This document shows positions 42,499 through 51,268 of a stretch of 64,000 nucleotides of DNA, piece by piece. Below the pieces are notes generated by a model that ran no database searches, was not told the origin of the DNA, and saw nothing but the letters and a program-made list of their open reading frames with translations. This DNA is from Fervidibacter canadensis (GTDB lineage: Bacteria > Armatimonadota > Fervidibacteria > Fervidibacterales > Fervidibacteraceae). Each line of letters starts with the position of its first letter. The stretch's first letter is position 1. Made by a program: the position numbers and the translations under genes. The DNA is taken from assembly GCA_041446545.1 (NCBI GenBank), contig JBGOEJ010000014.1, positions 1 through 64,000 of the forward strand. The letters are read 5' to 3'.

Positions 42499-43428
42499 TC
42501 ATCCGTCCCTGAGAACGGTTGCTCCCTCTTTGTCCAACGGGACGATGCGAAAAGAGCCAGAGAGACCGAAGGCGTTCAAAGATTGCCACATCGCCTGTGC
42601 GACAGCCGACGCCGTTTTTTGCTCAAGACACCACGCCGCAACGCTTGGACCTGCTCCACTCAGGTGAACGCCCAATGCGCCCGCTTGCTTTGCTGCTTCA
42701 AAAACCTTTGGCAACCAAGGCATCAAGGCTTGACGGTAAGGCTGATGCAGTCGGTCGTCCATCGCTTCCCGCAACTGGCGGAAGTTGCCCGTTGCCAACG
42801 CCGCCACGAGCAAGGCAACTCTGCTGACATTGAAGACGGCATCTTGCAAGGGAACTTGCGGCGGCAAAACTTGCCTTGCCTTTTCCGTCGCCAACTCAAA
42901 GTCAGGGATGAGCAACGCCAGATGCAACTTTTTCGGGGGGAGGAGTTTGACCCATTGGACTTTTTGGCTCGTCATCACCGCCACGACGACGCCACCTAAA
43001 AGTGCTGCCGCCACATTGTCGGCATGCCCTTCCAGTCGCGCCGCTATCGCCAGCAATTCTTCGGTTGTCAAGGGCGCACCCAGCAAGTGATTAGCAGCGA
43101 CCAACGCTCCGACCCGCGCCGCTGCCGAACTGCCCAAGCCCCGCGTCAGCGGGAAGCGGTTGTCCAGCCGCAGCACAAAGCCTGAAAAGAGGGGCTTTGC
43201 TCGTTCGGCGCCGACACGCCTTATCAGTGCCTTGATGGCTTTCACGGCGATGTTGCGCTCATCGTGCGGGACATGTTCAGCGCCCTCACCCGTCACCTCC
43301 ACGACGATGCCCTCGTGGGGTGCGGAAAGGGTGACGAAACTGTGCCAAGCAAGCGCAGCACCCAACGCATCAAAGCCACTGCCCAAATTCGCTGTCGTCG
43401 CAGGCATGCGCACCGTCACCGTCGCCAT
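42499..43428 (-). CDS. thrB: Homoserine kinase
   Basis: ThrB phosphorylates homoserine in threonine synthesis. This 309-residue GHMP kinase starts ATVTVRMPATTANLGSGFDALGAAL and has the ATP loop PLTRGLGSSAAARVGALVAAN and the EGHADNVAAALLGGVVVA segment. The C-terminal GAGPSVAAW loop closes the site. It is divergent from the GT39-like gene with 70 bases between. No thrC or hom gene is adjacent. Confidence 0.96.
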   Translation of the reverse strand: MATVTVRMPATTANLGSGFDALGAALAWHSFVTLSAPHEGIVVEVTGEGAEHVPHDERNIAVKAIKALIRRVGAERAKPLFSGFVLRLDNRFPLTRGLGSSAAARVGALVAANHLLGAPLTTEELLAIAARLEGHADNVAAALLGGVVVAVMTSQKVQWVKLLPPKKLHLALLIPDFELATEKARQVLPPQVPLQDAVFNVSRVALLVAALATGNFRQLREAMDDRLHQPYRQALMPWLPKVFEAAKQAGALGVHLSGAGPSVAAWCLEQKTASAVAQAMWQSLNAFGLSGSFRIVPLDKEGATVLRDG

Positions 43429-43498
43429 CTATCGCCACCTCGCCCAAAAATTTTGCGGGAACTTTTGCCCATGCCGAAGTGGTAAGGAGCGTCCACCA

Positions 43499-45118
43499 AT
43501 GCGAGGGACATGCACTGTCCTCTTGCTTGCGGTTTTCTTCGGTTACTTGCCTGTCGCATTGATGGTGGTAGACCCACCACCGTTGATGGGCGATGAAGCC
43601 TACTACGCCCGCGTGCCCATTGAGATGCGCCAACGGGGTGATTGGCTCGTCCCTTACTTCAACGGCGAACCTCGCTACAAGAAACCGCCGTTGCTCTATT
43701 GGCTCGTCGGCATTAGTTACGCCCTCTTCGGCGCCAACGAAGCATCTGCCCGATTGCCTTCGCTGCTTGCTGTCTTTGCGACGGCGGTGTTCCTCGTTTG
43801 GTTTGGAAGGCAGATGGGTGAACCGATAACAGGTTGGTTGGCTGCCACGATTTTCCTGCTCAACCCGATGACGGCATTGTTGGGCAATTGGGGTGCGCCC
43901 GAAGCGCTGCTCACTTTCACCATCACGGCTTCCGCCCTCACCGCCTTCGTCGGTTGGGAGAAAAAGTCAAGGGCGTGGGTGATTGTCAGCGGCATCGTGG
44001 CAGGTTTGGCGGTGATGGCGAAGGGCGTGATCGGCGCAGCCATCCCGATGCTCCTTTGCCTGCCGCTCCTTCGTCGCCTTGCGCCGTCAACGGGGACGCT
44101 TCGTCAGGCGGGGCAATTCGTCGCCCTTTGGCTTTTCGCCACCTTGCTCATCGCCGCACCTTGGTTTCTCGCCGTCAGTCTTCGGGAAGGCAGCGCCTTT
44201 TGGCAAGTCTTTCTGCTCCGCGAGCATGTCCAACGGGTGGCGACGCCGATGGAAGGGCATCGCGGTCCGATTTGGTTCTACTTGCCCGTCACCTTCCTCG
44301 CCCTTTTTCCCTGGAGCCTTCGCCTGCCTTTCGCTTTCGTCCATGCCCTTTCATCCCTCACCAGTCGCCAGTCGCTAATCGCCAGTCGCTCTTCCTGCGA
44401 TGGTTGGATGGCATGGTGGGCGATAAGCGTCACCGGATTATTTTCGCTGGTGGCGACAAAACTTCCGCATTACCTTTTCCCCGCCTTGCCTGCCCTTGCG
44501 TGGCTGCTGGCTCGGCAATGGCAAACACCTGCATCGCGGGGTGAATGGGTGTTGGTGGTGCTCCTCGGATTGCCCATTGGGGCGGCGATGCTTTTCCTCG
44601 CTGCCATCCTGCTACCTGATGTCTTCATGGCGTTTTTAGTGCGTCACAAATTTGCGCCGTCGGTCAGCGAGTTTGACGAGTTGCAATCTACCCTGACGCT
44701 CGTCGGGGACACCTTTGCGGTCACGGGGGTAGCGGCGGTGTTGCTCGTCTCCCTCGCCCGTTGGCGGGACGAAAGTTGGATGGCATCCCTTCGGCAATTG
44801 GCAGCGGCGAATGCTGCCGTCTTGGTGCTCCTTTGGCTGATGTCCCTTTGGGCATTGGCGCATTTTTCAGGGGCGCATCGGGCGGCACGGGATTGGCGGC
44901 ACGCCAAAGCGATGGCGACTTTCGGCAGTGACACGGAATGGGCGGTTTTCTATGCAGGCAAAAAAGTGCCGATGTTCGGCGACGAACAAAGACTGCGCAA
45001 TTTTTTGCAATCGCATCCCGACGCCGCCGTCTTGGCACGAGTGGACGAAGCCGATGCGTTGCGCCGCTGTGGGCTGATGGTGCGGCGCTTTGGCATCTGG
45101 TGCGTCGGGCGAAGATAG
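43499..45118 (+). CDS. GT39/ArnT-like membrane glycosyltransferase
   Basis: This 539-residue polytopic GT-C enzyme probably transfers a sugar from a polyprenyl phosphate to a periplasmic acceptor. It has the N-terminal acidic motif LMGDEAYYARVPIEM and the following YFNGEPRYKKPPLLYWLVG, both typical of ArnT/PMT relatives, then about 10-11 membrane helices. ATG 43499 follows AAGGAG. A loop after helix 8 contains a CCAGTCGCT repeat (44361-44390) read as SLTSRQSLIASRSS. With the LPS genes nearby, modification of lipid A or another envelope glycan is plausible but unproven. Confidence 0.85.
   Translation: MRGTCTVLLLAVFFGYLPVALMVVDPPPLMGDEAYYARVPIEMRQRGDWLVPYFNGEPRYKKPPLLYWLVGISYALFGANEASARLPSLLAVFATAVFLVWFGRQMGEPITGWLAATIFLLNPMTALLGNWGAPEALLTFTITASALTAFVGWEKKSRAWVIVSGIVAGLAVMAKGVIGAAIPMLLCLPLLRRLAPSTGTLRQAGQFVALWLFATLLIAAPWFLAVSLREGSAFWQVFLLREHVQRVATPMEGHRGPIWFYLPVTFLALFPWSLRLPFAFVHALSSLTSRQSLIASRSSCDGWMAWWAISVTGLFSLVATKLPHYLFPALPALAWLLARQWQTPASRGEWVLVVLLGLPIGAAMLFLAAILLPDVFMAFLVRHKFAPSVSEFDELQSTLTLVGDTFAVTGVAAVLLVSLARWRDESWMASLRQLAAANAAVLVLLWLMSLWALAHFSGAHRAARDWRHAKAMATFGSDTEWAVFYAGKKVPMFGDEQRLRNFLQSHPDAAVLARVDEADALRRCGLMVRRFGIWCVGRR
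44361..44390 (+). repeat. CCAGTCGCT-family repeat inside the GT39 gene
   Basis: CCAGTCGCCAGTCGCTAATC then GCCAGTCGCT: three AGTCGC units. It is read in frame as Ser-Arg-Gln-Ser-Leu-Ile-Ala-Ser-Arg-Ser, extending a loop between two membrane helices. Confidence 0.85.
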
Positions 45119-45138
45119 CGAAAGAGGGGTGAATGGCG

Positions 45139-46104
45139 ATGGATTGGTCAGTTTTTGACGGCGTGAAAGTGGGGCATGTGACGGACGCTGAAAATGCGAC
45201 AGGCGTAACGGTTTTGCTCTTTGAGCGGGGGGCAGTGGCGGGCGTGGAGTTGCGGGGCGGGGCGACAAGCACTTTCAACACCGATCCCGCTTCGCCTTTG
45301 CACCTCGTCCCCAATATCCATGCCGTCGTCTTTACGGGCGGAAGCGCTTTCGGGTTGGAAAGTGTCTTTGGGGTGATGCAGTGGCTTTCGGAGCGCGATA
45401 TCGGCTTTGACACGGGTATCGTGAAAGTGCCCATTGTCGTCGGTGCTGTCATCTTTGACTTGCGTGTCGGTTCGGCGATGGTGCGACCGACGAAGGAATG
45501 GGGCTATGGCGCTTGTCAAGGGGCATCCGCTACCGAAATGCGGCAGGGCAACATCGGAGCGGGAACAGGCGCAACGGTCGGGAAAGTGCGGGGCTTGGAT
45601 TTTGCGATGAAAGGCGGGTTGGGCATTGCCTTTGCGAGCATCGGCGACACCGTTTGGGTGGCGGCGATTGCCGTCGTCAATGCGTGGGGCGACATCGTGG
45701 ACTTTCGGACAGGGCAACTGGTGGCGGGCGCTTATGACCGAACGACAGGCGAATGGTTGGATACGGCGAAGGTGATGCTGAGGGGCGAGGTGGGTTGGGG
45801 TTTCCAGCCGATGCTCGTCGGGGAGAACACGACCCTCGTTTGCGTCGTCACTGATGCGGGGTTGACGAAAGTGCAGGCGACGAAGGCGGCGCAATGGGCG
45901 CAAAACGGCTTGGCGCTTGCCATCCGACCCGCCCACACGATGTATGACGGCGACTTCGCCCTCGTTGCCTCCGTCGGGAAGAAGCGATGCGATTTTCATG
46001 CCCTTTGCATCGCCATCCAGCATGCCGTCGCCGATGCCGTCGTCAACGCCGTCCGCTTCGCCGAACCTCTTCATGGCATCCCTGCCGTCCGTTCGCGGCA
46101 ATAA
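45139..46104 (+). CDS. P1-family (DmpA/BapA-like) aminopeptidase
   Basis: This 321-residue protein belongs to the P1 family of self-cleaving N-terminal nucleophile hydrolases. It has FDGVKVGHVTDAENATGVTVLLFE, VVFTGGSAFGLESVFGVMQWLSE, GNIGAGTGATVGK and the predicted cleavage region GENTTLVCVVTDAGLTK, where the new N-terminal Thr/Ser would be the nucleophile. Related enzymes remove D- or beta-amino acids from peptides. ATG 45139 follows AGGGGTGA at good spacing; an in-frame ATG is also at 45133. It is convergent with xerC, 10 bases apart. Confidence 0.9.
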   Translation: MDWSVFDGVKVGHVTDAENATGVTVLLFERGAVAGVELRGGATSTFNTDPASPLHLVPNIHAVVFTGGSAFGLESVFGVMQWLSERDIGFDTGIVKVPIVVGAVIFDLRVGSAMVRPTKEWGYGACQGASATEMRQGNIGAGTGATVGKVRGLDFAMKGGLGIAFASIGDTVWVAAIAVVNAWGDIVDFRTGQLVAGAYDRTTGEWLDTAKVMLRGEVGWGFQPMLVGENTTLVCVVTDAGLTKVQATKAAQWAQNGLALAIRPAHTMYDGDFALVASVGKKRCDFHALCIAIQHAVADAVVNAVRFAEPLHGIPAVRSRQ

Positions 46105-46114
46105 GCGCCCTGCG

Positions 46115-47089
46115 TCACGAACGGGGATGGGCTTTTTCGTAGATGCGGCGCAAGTGGGAGCGGGAGAGGCGGGTGTAAATTTGCGTCGCCGCTAAGGAGG
46201 CGTGACCGAGCAACTCTTGGATAGCGCGCAAATCGGCACCGCCTTCCAGAAGGTGTGTGGCGAAACTGTGGCGAAGGGCGTGGGGCGAAACTGTTAAGCC
46301 CAACACCTTGCGGGCGTAACCTGTGACGAGTCGGTGGATTTGCCGAACGGTCAGGGGCGTGCCCTTTTGACTGAGGAACAAAGCGTCGGTGACTTTTTTG
46401 GCGCGCCGCAAAAATTGCGGTCGGCTCTCTTGCAAGTAACGGTGCAGCCAATGCAAGGCTTCGCCGTGCAGTGGGACGAAGCGTTCCTTTTCGCCTTTCC
46501 CTTTAACCCGAACCAAACTTTCGGCGAAGTCCACATCCCGCACGGTCAAATTCGCCAACTCGGAGACCCGCAAGCCCGCCGCGTAAAGCAACTCCAACAA
46601 TGCTCGATCCCGAAGACCACGCGGTGTTTTGGGGTCGGGGGCTGAAAGCAAAGCGTCCACCTGCCTTTCGTCCAACACCGTCGGCAGTTTTTGGGGCAAG
46701 CGGGGTTGCCGCAATTCGGAGGCAGGGTTGGCAGAAATTCGCCCTGTCTGAGCGAGGAAGCGAAAGAGGGTCCGAACCGCCGATAACTTTCGGGCAATCG
46801 TCCGTCGTTCGTAACCTTGCGCAAACAAGTTGTTGAGGAAGCGTCGCAGGGTTACCACCGTCACTTGCTGCCAATCCGAAACGCCCTCTGCTTCCAGAAA
46901 AGCGAGGAAATCGGCAAGGTCACGAGCATAAGCCCGCAAGGTATTCGGTGACGCATGGCGGACGACCTTCAGTTGCTGCAGAAATTCATCCACCGCTCCT
47001 CTGTCCCGTGTCCCTTGCCCCGTGTCCCATGTTCCGTCCCTCGTCCTGCGTCCCTCGTCCCGCATGTCAAGGGGCGACAAGGCGAGCAT
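46115..47089 (-). CDS. xerC: XerC/XerD-type tyrosine recombinase
   Basis: This 324-residue tyrosine recombinase is probably for chromosome dimer resolution. Catalytic residues are visible: Arg in AAGLRVSELANL, Lys in KGKGEKERFVPL, His-x-x-Arg in HALRHSFATHLLEGG, His in LGHASLAATQIY and the nucleophile Tyr in the same segment. The first 33 residues are made by GGGAC-type repeats and are not part of the family. Translation may start at ATG 47089 or TTG 47080, within the preceding gene, or later. An integrase role is less likely because no phage genes are near. Confidence 0.92.
   Translation of the reverse strand: MLALSPLDMRDEGRRTRDGTWDTGQGTRDRGAVDEFLQQLKVVRHASPNTLRAYARDLADFLAFLEAEGVSDWQQVTVVTLRRFLNNLFAQGYERRTIARKLSAVRTLFRFLAQTGRISANPASELRQPRLPQKLPTVLDERQVDALLSAPDPKTPRGLRDRALLELLYAAGLRVSELANLTVRDVDFAESLVRVKGKGEKERFVPLHGEALHWLHRYLQESRPQFLRRAKKVTDALFLSQKGTPLTVRQIHRLVTGYARKVLGLTVSPHALRHSFATHLLEGGADLRAIQELLGHASLAATQIYTRLSRSHLRRIYEKAHPRS
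46996..47061 (-). repeat. Double GGGAC-family repeat at the xerC 5' end
   Basis: 47036-47061 is identical over 26 bases to the trpA copy. 46996-47028 matches the DUF5107 gene copy (14602-14634) at 30 of 33 positions. Together they encode RDEGRRTRDGTWDTGQGT and a further Arg-Asp-Arg-Gly. This is the longest and best preserved member of the family here. Confidence 0.93.
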
Positions 47090-47918
47090 TCACCTCCGTC
47101 GTCTGGTTGACGAAGACCGTTCGTTGGGCAAACCGAACACCGTCCCAAACCTCACTCTCCTTCGTGTAACCCAGTGCCACACGGATGCGGCGCTGACGGA
47201 CAACGCCCAAATCGGGGTCAAACCAGTAACTTCCTTCCATTTGGGCGCCGCCCGTGACGGTGACGCTGCCGTCCCGAAATCGCCAAAACAATCGGACGGG
47301 TGTTCGCACTTGCAGGGTGATGCGTAAGCAATCGGTGCCGTTGATTTGCTCGCGCCCATCCAAGCGATAGGTGACGGTGAGTTGACGGGGTTCGTTGGGG
47401 GGCTTCAAGCCGACGAGGATGTTGCGGCTCCATGTTTGTCCGATTTTCACGCTCTCTTTTGGAAAGGTCAAAGTGATGCCGCCGACCAACTCGTTGAGCC
47501 AATCGTCCAAAGTCGCTTCTGTGGGCGGCGGCAAAGACGACGAGAAAGCGGGCAAACCCAGCGGCGTGATTTCCGAGACCGTTCTTTCCAATGCGTTGGC
47601 GGGTAGCGGTTCACCGTTGACGACACCTCGCACGATTTGCGACGACCAAATCACATTGCCGTTGGGTCGGACTGCTTCCACACGCTCGTGGACAATCAAC
47701 TCCATCTTCTCCGTCTCCGCCCGCCCATCTTCCAAGCGACGGGAAGTCATCTGGATGAGCCATTGCAAAGTCAAGCCAACTTTCGGGTGAAAACGCAACA
47801 GCCACTGTTCCGTTTCCCGTCCCGCATCCCTCGTCCCGTTGACCTGAGCGACGGCACTGATTCCCAGTGCCAACAGCATCAGCCATCCCAACCCTTGTCC
47901 CGCAGGGTTCACCCTCAT
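47067..47918 (-). CDS. Secreted protein of unknown function
   Basis: This 283-residue protein has a signal peptide (GLGWLMLLALGISAVAQ). ATG 47918 lies 7 bases after AAGGAGG and overlaps the upstream stop (ATGA). Directly after the signal is a GGGAC-repeat peptide (NGTRDAGRETEQ). The mature part is predicted beta-rich (for example QLTVTYRLDGREQINGTDCLRITLQV), resembling periplasmic DUF-type proteins. The frame is open further upstream but that part is a shadow of the MreD-like gene. Its 3' end overlaps the putative xerC start by 23 bases. Confidence 0.7.
   Translation of the reverse strand: MRVNPAGQGLGWLMLLALGISAVAQVNGTRDAGRETEQWLLRFHPKVGLTLQWLIQMTSRRLEDGRAETEKMELIVHERVEAVRPNGNVIWSSQIVRGVVNGEPLPANALERTVSEITPLGLPAFSSSLPPPTEATLDDWLNELVGGITLTFPKESVKIGQTWSRNILVGLKPPNEPRQLTVTYRLDGREQINGTDCLRITLQVRTPVRLFWRFRDGSVTVTGGAQMEGSYWFDPDLGVVRQRRIRVALGYTKESEVWDGVRFAQRTVFVNQTTEVNARLVAP
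47805..47837 (-). repeat. GGGAC-family repeat after a signal peptide
   Basis: GGGACGAGGGATGCGGGACG followed by a GGGAAACGGAACAG tail, encoding Thr-Arg-Asp-Ala-Gly-Arg-Glu-Thr-Glu-Gln at the mature N-terminus. The tail shares GGAACA with the xerC copy. Confidence 0.75.
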
Positions 47919-48397
47919 GCCCATGCCTCCTTGCCCTGTCGCCACCAAAAGAGCAATCCGCCCAAAAGAGCACCCATCAACGCTTCCCTGCCGATGACCA
48001 TGCCGTTGCCCATCAAAGGGGAAAAACTTTGTTCGGCGAGGCAAAGCAATGTTCCTTGACAAAGTTCGCCCACCAACACGGAGACGCCGACACAAAAAGC
48101 CGCCGAAGGCGCGCTCACCCAAAGCCAGCGCGCCCGCAGCCAACTGGCAAACCCACCCGCAAGGGCGCGGGAAAGCATGAATGCCCAAAGAGCGTTCCCG
48201 TGAAGCCATCCCTGCAATCCACCCAGTAGGAAGCCGACAACCAACGCTCGTCCATCGGGGACAGCGAAACCGATGAGCGCCGTCACTAAAAGCAAAAGGT
48301 CGGGACGCCATTGGGGCGGCAACAGGGTCGGCAACAACATCGTTTGCGCCCAAAGTCCGACGAACATCCCGACGGCAACGGTGAGCCATCGGCGCAT
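47915..48397 (-). CDS. MreD-like membrane protein
   Basis: This 160-residue protein has about five hydrophobic helices and an MreD-like pattern (PTLLPPQWRPDLLLLVTALIGFAVPDGRALVVGFLLGGLQGW). MreD works in the rod-shape complex, but no mreB or mreC is adjacent, so the role is tentative. ATG 48397 follows AAGGGTGA; an in-frame GTG is at 48406. It is tightly linked to galT upstream and the secreted-protein gene downstream. Confidence 0.65.
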   Translation of the reverse strand: MRRWLTVAVGMFVGLWAQTMLLPTLLPPQWRPDLLLLVTALIGFAVPDGRALVVGFLLGGLQGWLHGNALWAFMLSRALAGGFASWLRARWLWVSAPSAAFCVGVSVLVGELCQGTLLCLAEQSFSPLMGNGMVIGREALMGALLGGLLFWWRQGKEAWA

Positions 48398-48402
48398 TTC
48401 TC

Positions 48403-49419
48403 TCACCCTTCAGGCACTTCCACTTCCCGCAAAAATTGCGCATTCTCTTCGGGCAAGGCGACATTGATGAACATGCCCGTTCCCATCTCAAAGCCAGCGG
48501 GTGTCGTTAGGCGGGGCAGGATGCGCAAATGCCAATGGAAATGAGGCTCGTTTTGCTGGTAGTGGGGGGCAGTGATGATGGCGAAGTTGTAGTCGGGGTT
48601 CTTCAGCCCGAAATAGAGTTTGCGCAAGACCGTCCGCAGCGTCGCCGCAAAATCGCCCAATTGTTCCTCGGGCAATTCGCCGAAGGACGCCTGATGGGTT
48701 TTGGGCAAGATGTGGACTTCAAAGGGACCGCGCGCTGCGTAGGGGACGAAGGCAACGAAGTGGGTGTTGTCCACGACAATCCGCTCACCCACTTCCAATT
48801 CGTGGGCGAGGATGTCGCAATAGACGCAACGACCCATCGCATCGTAGTGGCGCTCCGCTTCGTAAAGTTGCCGACGGATGGGGACAGGGACAAAAGGCGT
48901 GGCGACGATTTGGGAGTGGGGATGCACCAACGAAGTGCCCGCCCGCTCGCCGTGATTGCGAAAAATCAGCACCAGTTCGTTGGCAGGGTTTTCGTTGAGG
49001 GCTTGATAGCGCTCCCGATACACTCGCACGATATCCGTCACTTGCTCTACCGTCAGCAGCGCCATTGTTTTGTTGTGCTCTGGCGTTTCAATGACGACTT
49101 CGTGTTGACCGATGCCGTCCATGCGCAAGTAAAGCCCATGCCGCGACCGTTGTGGTCGCCCGTCGGGCACCAGTGCGGGAAACTTGTTGGGGATGACCCG
49201 CACCCGCCATTGTCCTGTCTGGGAAGCGCCGTCCCGCAACACAAACAGTTCACCCGGCGTTAGGTGCTCATTGCCTGGGCAGAAGGGGCAACTGGGGTCG
49301 TGGTCGGGCAATGGGGGCGGGTCGCTGCGCCCCTTGACTAATTCGTGGGGGCGCTTCGCCCGCTCCGTTGCGATGATGACCCACTCCTTCGTCGCATAGT
49401 CCTGCCTCAACTCTGGCAT
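48403..49419 (-). CDS. galT: Galactose-1-phosphate uridylyltransferase
   Basis: GalT exchanges UMP between UDP-glucose and galactose-1-phosphate in the Leloir pathway. The 338 residues have the zinc motif CPFCPGNEHLTP, FRNHGERAGTSLVHPHSQIVATP with the catalytic His-x-His, and the C-terminal HFHWHLRILPRL metal site. The usual HPHGQ reads HPHSQ, as in many thermophile homologues. ATG 49419 follows GGGAGCGTGA. The galactokinase relative at 29.2 kb could provide its substrate, though that kinase has an altered sugar motif. Confidence 0.94.
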   Translation of the reverse strand: MPELRQDYATKEWVIIATERAKRPHELVKGRSDPPPLPDHDPSCPFCPGNEHLTPGELFVLRDGASQTGQWRVRVIPNKFPALVPDGRPQRSRHGLYLRMDGIGQHEVVIETPEHNKTMALLTVEQVTDIVRVYRERYQALNENPANELVLIFRNHGERAGTSLVHPHSQIVATPFVPVPIRRQLYEAERHYDAMGRCVYCDILAHELEVGERIVVDNTHFVAFVPYAARGPFEVHILPKTHQASFGELPEEQLGDFAATLRTVLRKLYFGLKNPDYNFAIITAPHYQQNEPHFHWHLRILPRLTTPAGFEMGTGMFINVALPEENAQFLREVEVPEG

Positions 49420-49425
49420 CACTGC

Positions 49426-50154
49426 TCACGCTCCCTCGCCGACAAAGTAGTCGGCGGCGTTGTCTTCGGGCTCATAGCCAAGCCATTGTCGGGCGTTGCT
49501 GATGTCCCAGTGGCGCTTGGGGTTGTTGGACACGGCGAAAAAGATAGCAAAGGGGACATCGCTACGGATGGACTTAACGACCAATTGCGCCAAATCCTTC
49601 GGACTGCACCACATCGCCAGCATCGCCGGCTCCTTTCTCAGCAATTCGCTGTCGTAGGGCTGAAACCAGCCGATGCGCAGGCAAATCATGCTCATGCCGA
49701 ACTGGTCGGCGTAATAGCGGGCTAACGCTTCGCCGAACACCTTCGTGCAAGCGTAAACGGTGATGGGTCGGATGGGCATTTCGGGCGTCACCCAAACATC
49801 GGGCGGGTAGTTCAAAATCGTCTGACAAGTGCTGGCGAAGATCACCTTTCGCACGCCCGCTTGCCTTGCCGCTTCAAAGGTGATGTAAGTGCCCAGAAGG
49901 TTCATCGGCATCAGGCGGGTGACGAAATCGTCTTCGGTGGGGATGGCAGCCAAATGGATGACAGCGGTCACGCCCTCGCAGGCTTTTTGCATCGTCGCCA
50001 AATCGCGGATGTCTCCTTGCACTACTTCGTCATCGCCTTCGGGCGTTATCGGTTGGATGTCCAGCAACCGCAGGGCGAAATGTTCCCGCAGCAACGGGAC
50101 GAGATGGGTGCCGATGCGCCCTGCCGCGCCCGTGACCAAGATGCGTTCCCGCAA
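49426..50154 (-). CDS. NAD-dependent epimerase/dehydratase (uronate dehydrogenase-like)
   Basis: This extended SDR enzyme of about 242 residues has RILVTGAAGRIGTHLVPLL (NAD loop), VIHLAAIPT, FASTCQTI and the catalytic Tyr-x-x-x-Lys in VYACTKVFGEALARYYAD. The short length and FQPYDSE/WCSPKDLAQLV pattern resemble uronate dehydrogenases or short UDP-sugar epimerases. The start is taken as TTG 50154, 8 bases after AAAGGAG, because earlier in-frame starts lie inside that site. It is just downstream of a 2-hydroxyacid dehydrogenase gene. Confidence 0.85.
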   Translation of the reverse strand: MRERILVTGAAGRIGTHLVPLLREHFALRLLDIQPITPEGDDEVVQGDIRDLATMQKACEGVTAVIHLAAIPTEDDFVTRLMPMNLLGTYITFEAARQAGVRKVIFASTCQTILNYPPDVWVTPEMPIRPITVYACTKVFGEALARYYADQFGMSMICLRIGWFQPYDSELLRKEPAMLAMWCSPKDLAQLVVKSIRSDVPFAIFFAVSNNPKRHWDISNARQWLGYEPEDNAADYFVGEGA

Positions 50155-50168
50155 GTCCGCCACTCCTT

Positions 50169-51188
50169 TCAAGCAAGGATGTCGTAAGTCGCCCAGTCAA
50201 TTGCCCCGTCGGGGCGAACGCCCCGCTCAAAAAAGTCCACGAGTGCCCGAAAAGTCATCTCGCCGATTTGCAGGTAGCCATATACGCCTGCGCCTGCGAT
50301 GTGGGGCGTGATGTAGCAGTTGGGCAAAAAGCGTAAGGGATGGTCGGGCGGAAGGGGTTCGGGGTCGGTGACATCCAACACGACAAAGATGGGGCGAGTT
50401 TGCAGCACCCGAACCAAAGCGTCGGTGTCCACCAGTTTGCCCCGCGCCGTGTTGATGAAGATGGCGCCGTCTTTCATCAGCCGAAAATGGTGTTCGCCGA
50501 TCATCCCAACCGTTGCGGGTGTCAGGGGGGCGTGAAGTGAGACGAAATCGCTTTCGGCGAAGAGCGACTCCAAATCGGTCAAGGTCGCGCCCAACTCATT
50601 GGCTTGCTCCGCTGTGACAAAGGGGTCGTGAAGGAGCAGGCGGACATCGCGGAAAGTTCGGAGCAACCGAAGGACTTCCCGCCCGACGCGGCTGGCGCCG
50701 ATGATGCCGACGGTGCTGCCGTTGATGGTCGGGAAATTAGTCGGCAACGCCAGGTCACGCCAAACACCTTTTTCGCGATAGGCAGCGATGTGGTCAAAGA
50801 GGCGCCGTGCTGCCAGCACCATCAAAGCGATTGTCATCTCCGCCACATTGACCGCCAACGCTTGGGCGCAACTGACGACGGTGATGTGGCGGGGGATGCA
50901 AAAGCGCTGAACAGTGTCGTCGGGAAAAAGGAACTTGACCGAACCTGCCATGTGGACGATCAGGCGCAATCGGTTTGCCCGCTCCCACACCGCTTTCGTG
51001 AAGGGCGGGGCGCCCCAGCCCGTCAACACGGCGTCCACATTGCCGATGCGTTCCGCCAACTCTTCGCTCGTCCAATTTCGGTCGGTCTCGTTGGCGATGA
51101 CGCGAAACCGCTCGCACAACGCCCGCCAAGTTTGGGGGCGCATTTTCATCGCCCGCTGGCTTTTCGGGACGACACAAAGCACCCTCAT
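50169..51188 (-). CDS. D-isomer-specific 2-hydroxyacid dehydrogenase
   Basis: This 339-residue NAD-dependent dehydrogenase has a Rossmann loop (GSTVGIIGASRVGREVLRLL), the catalytic Arg in FINTARGKLVDTDAL, an acidic residue in VVLDVTDPEPLP and catalytic His in YITPHIAGAGVYG. Substrate could be glycerate, lactate or a sugar acid. The divergent N-terminal domain gives no further clue. ATG 51188 is preceded by AAGGGTGACGAAGGC. It probably shares a transcript with the epimerase, galT and following genes. Confidence 0.9.
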   Translation of the reverse strand: MRVLCVVPKSQRAMKMRPQTWRALCERFRVIANETDRNWTSEELAERIGNVDAVLTGWGAPPFTKAVWERANRLRLIVHMAGSVKFLFPDDTVQRFCIPRHITVVSCAQALAVNVAEMTIALMVLAARRLFDHIAAYREKGVWRDLALPTNFPTINGSTVGIIGASRVGREVLRLLRTFRDVRLLLHDPFVTAEQANELGATLTDLESLFAESDFVSLHAPLTPATVGMIGEHHFRLMKDGAIFINTARGKLVDTDALVRVLQTRPIFVVLDVTDPEPLPPDHPLRFLPNCYITPHIAGAGVYGYLQIGEMTFRALVDFFERGVRPDGAIDWATYDILA

Positions 51189-51268
51189 GCCTTCGTCACC
51201 CTTTTCTACACCTTTCCGACCGTCCCCGATCCCTCAAAAATCGTAAAGCACACCTTCGGTTGTTTCCG

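Noticed and set aside
45148..46101. 317-codon frame antisense to the P1 peptidase gene
   Set aside because: The P1 family protein explains the region fully.
46996..47061. CRISPR-like array
   Set aside because: The units are adjacent, G-rich, inside coding sequence, with no spacers of constant length and no cas genes.
47919..48491. Upstream extension of the secreted-protein frame
   Set aside because: It overlaps the MreD-like gene and lacks a signal peptide; the ATG at 47918 has an ideal binding site and starts a signal sequence.
48529..49263. 244-codon frame antisense to galT
   Set aside because: galT shows its zinc and His-x-His motifs; the antisense product has none.
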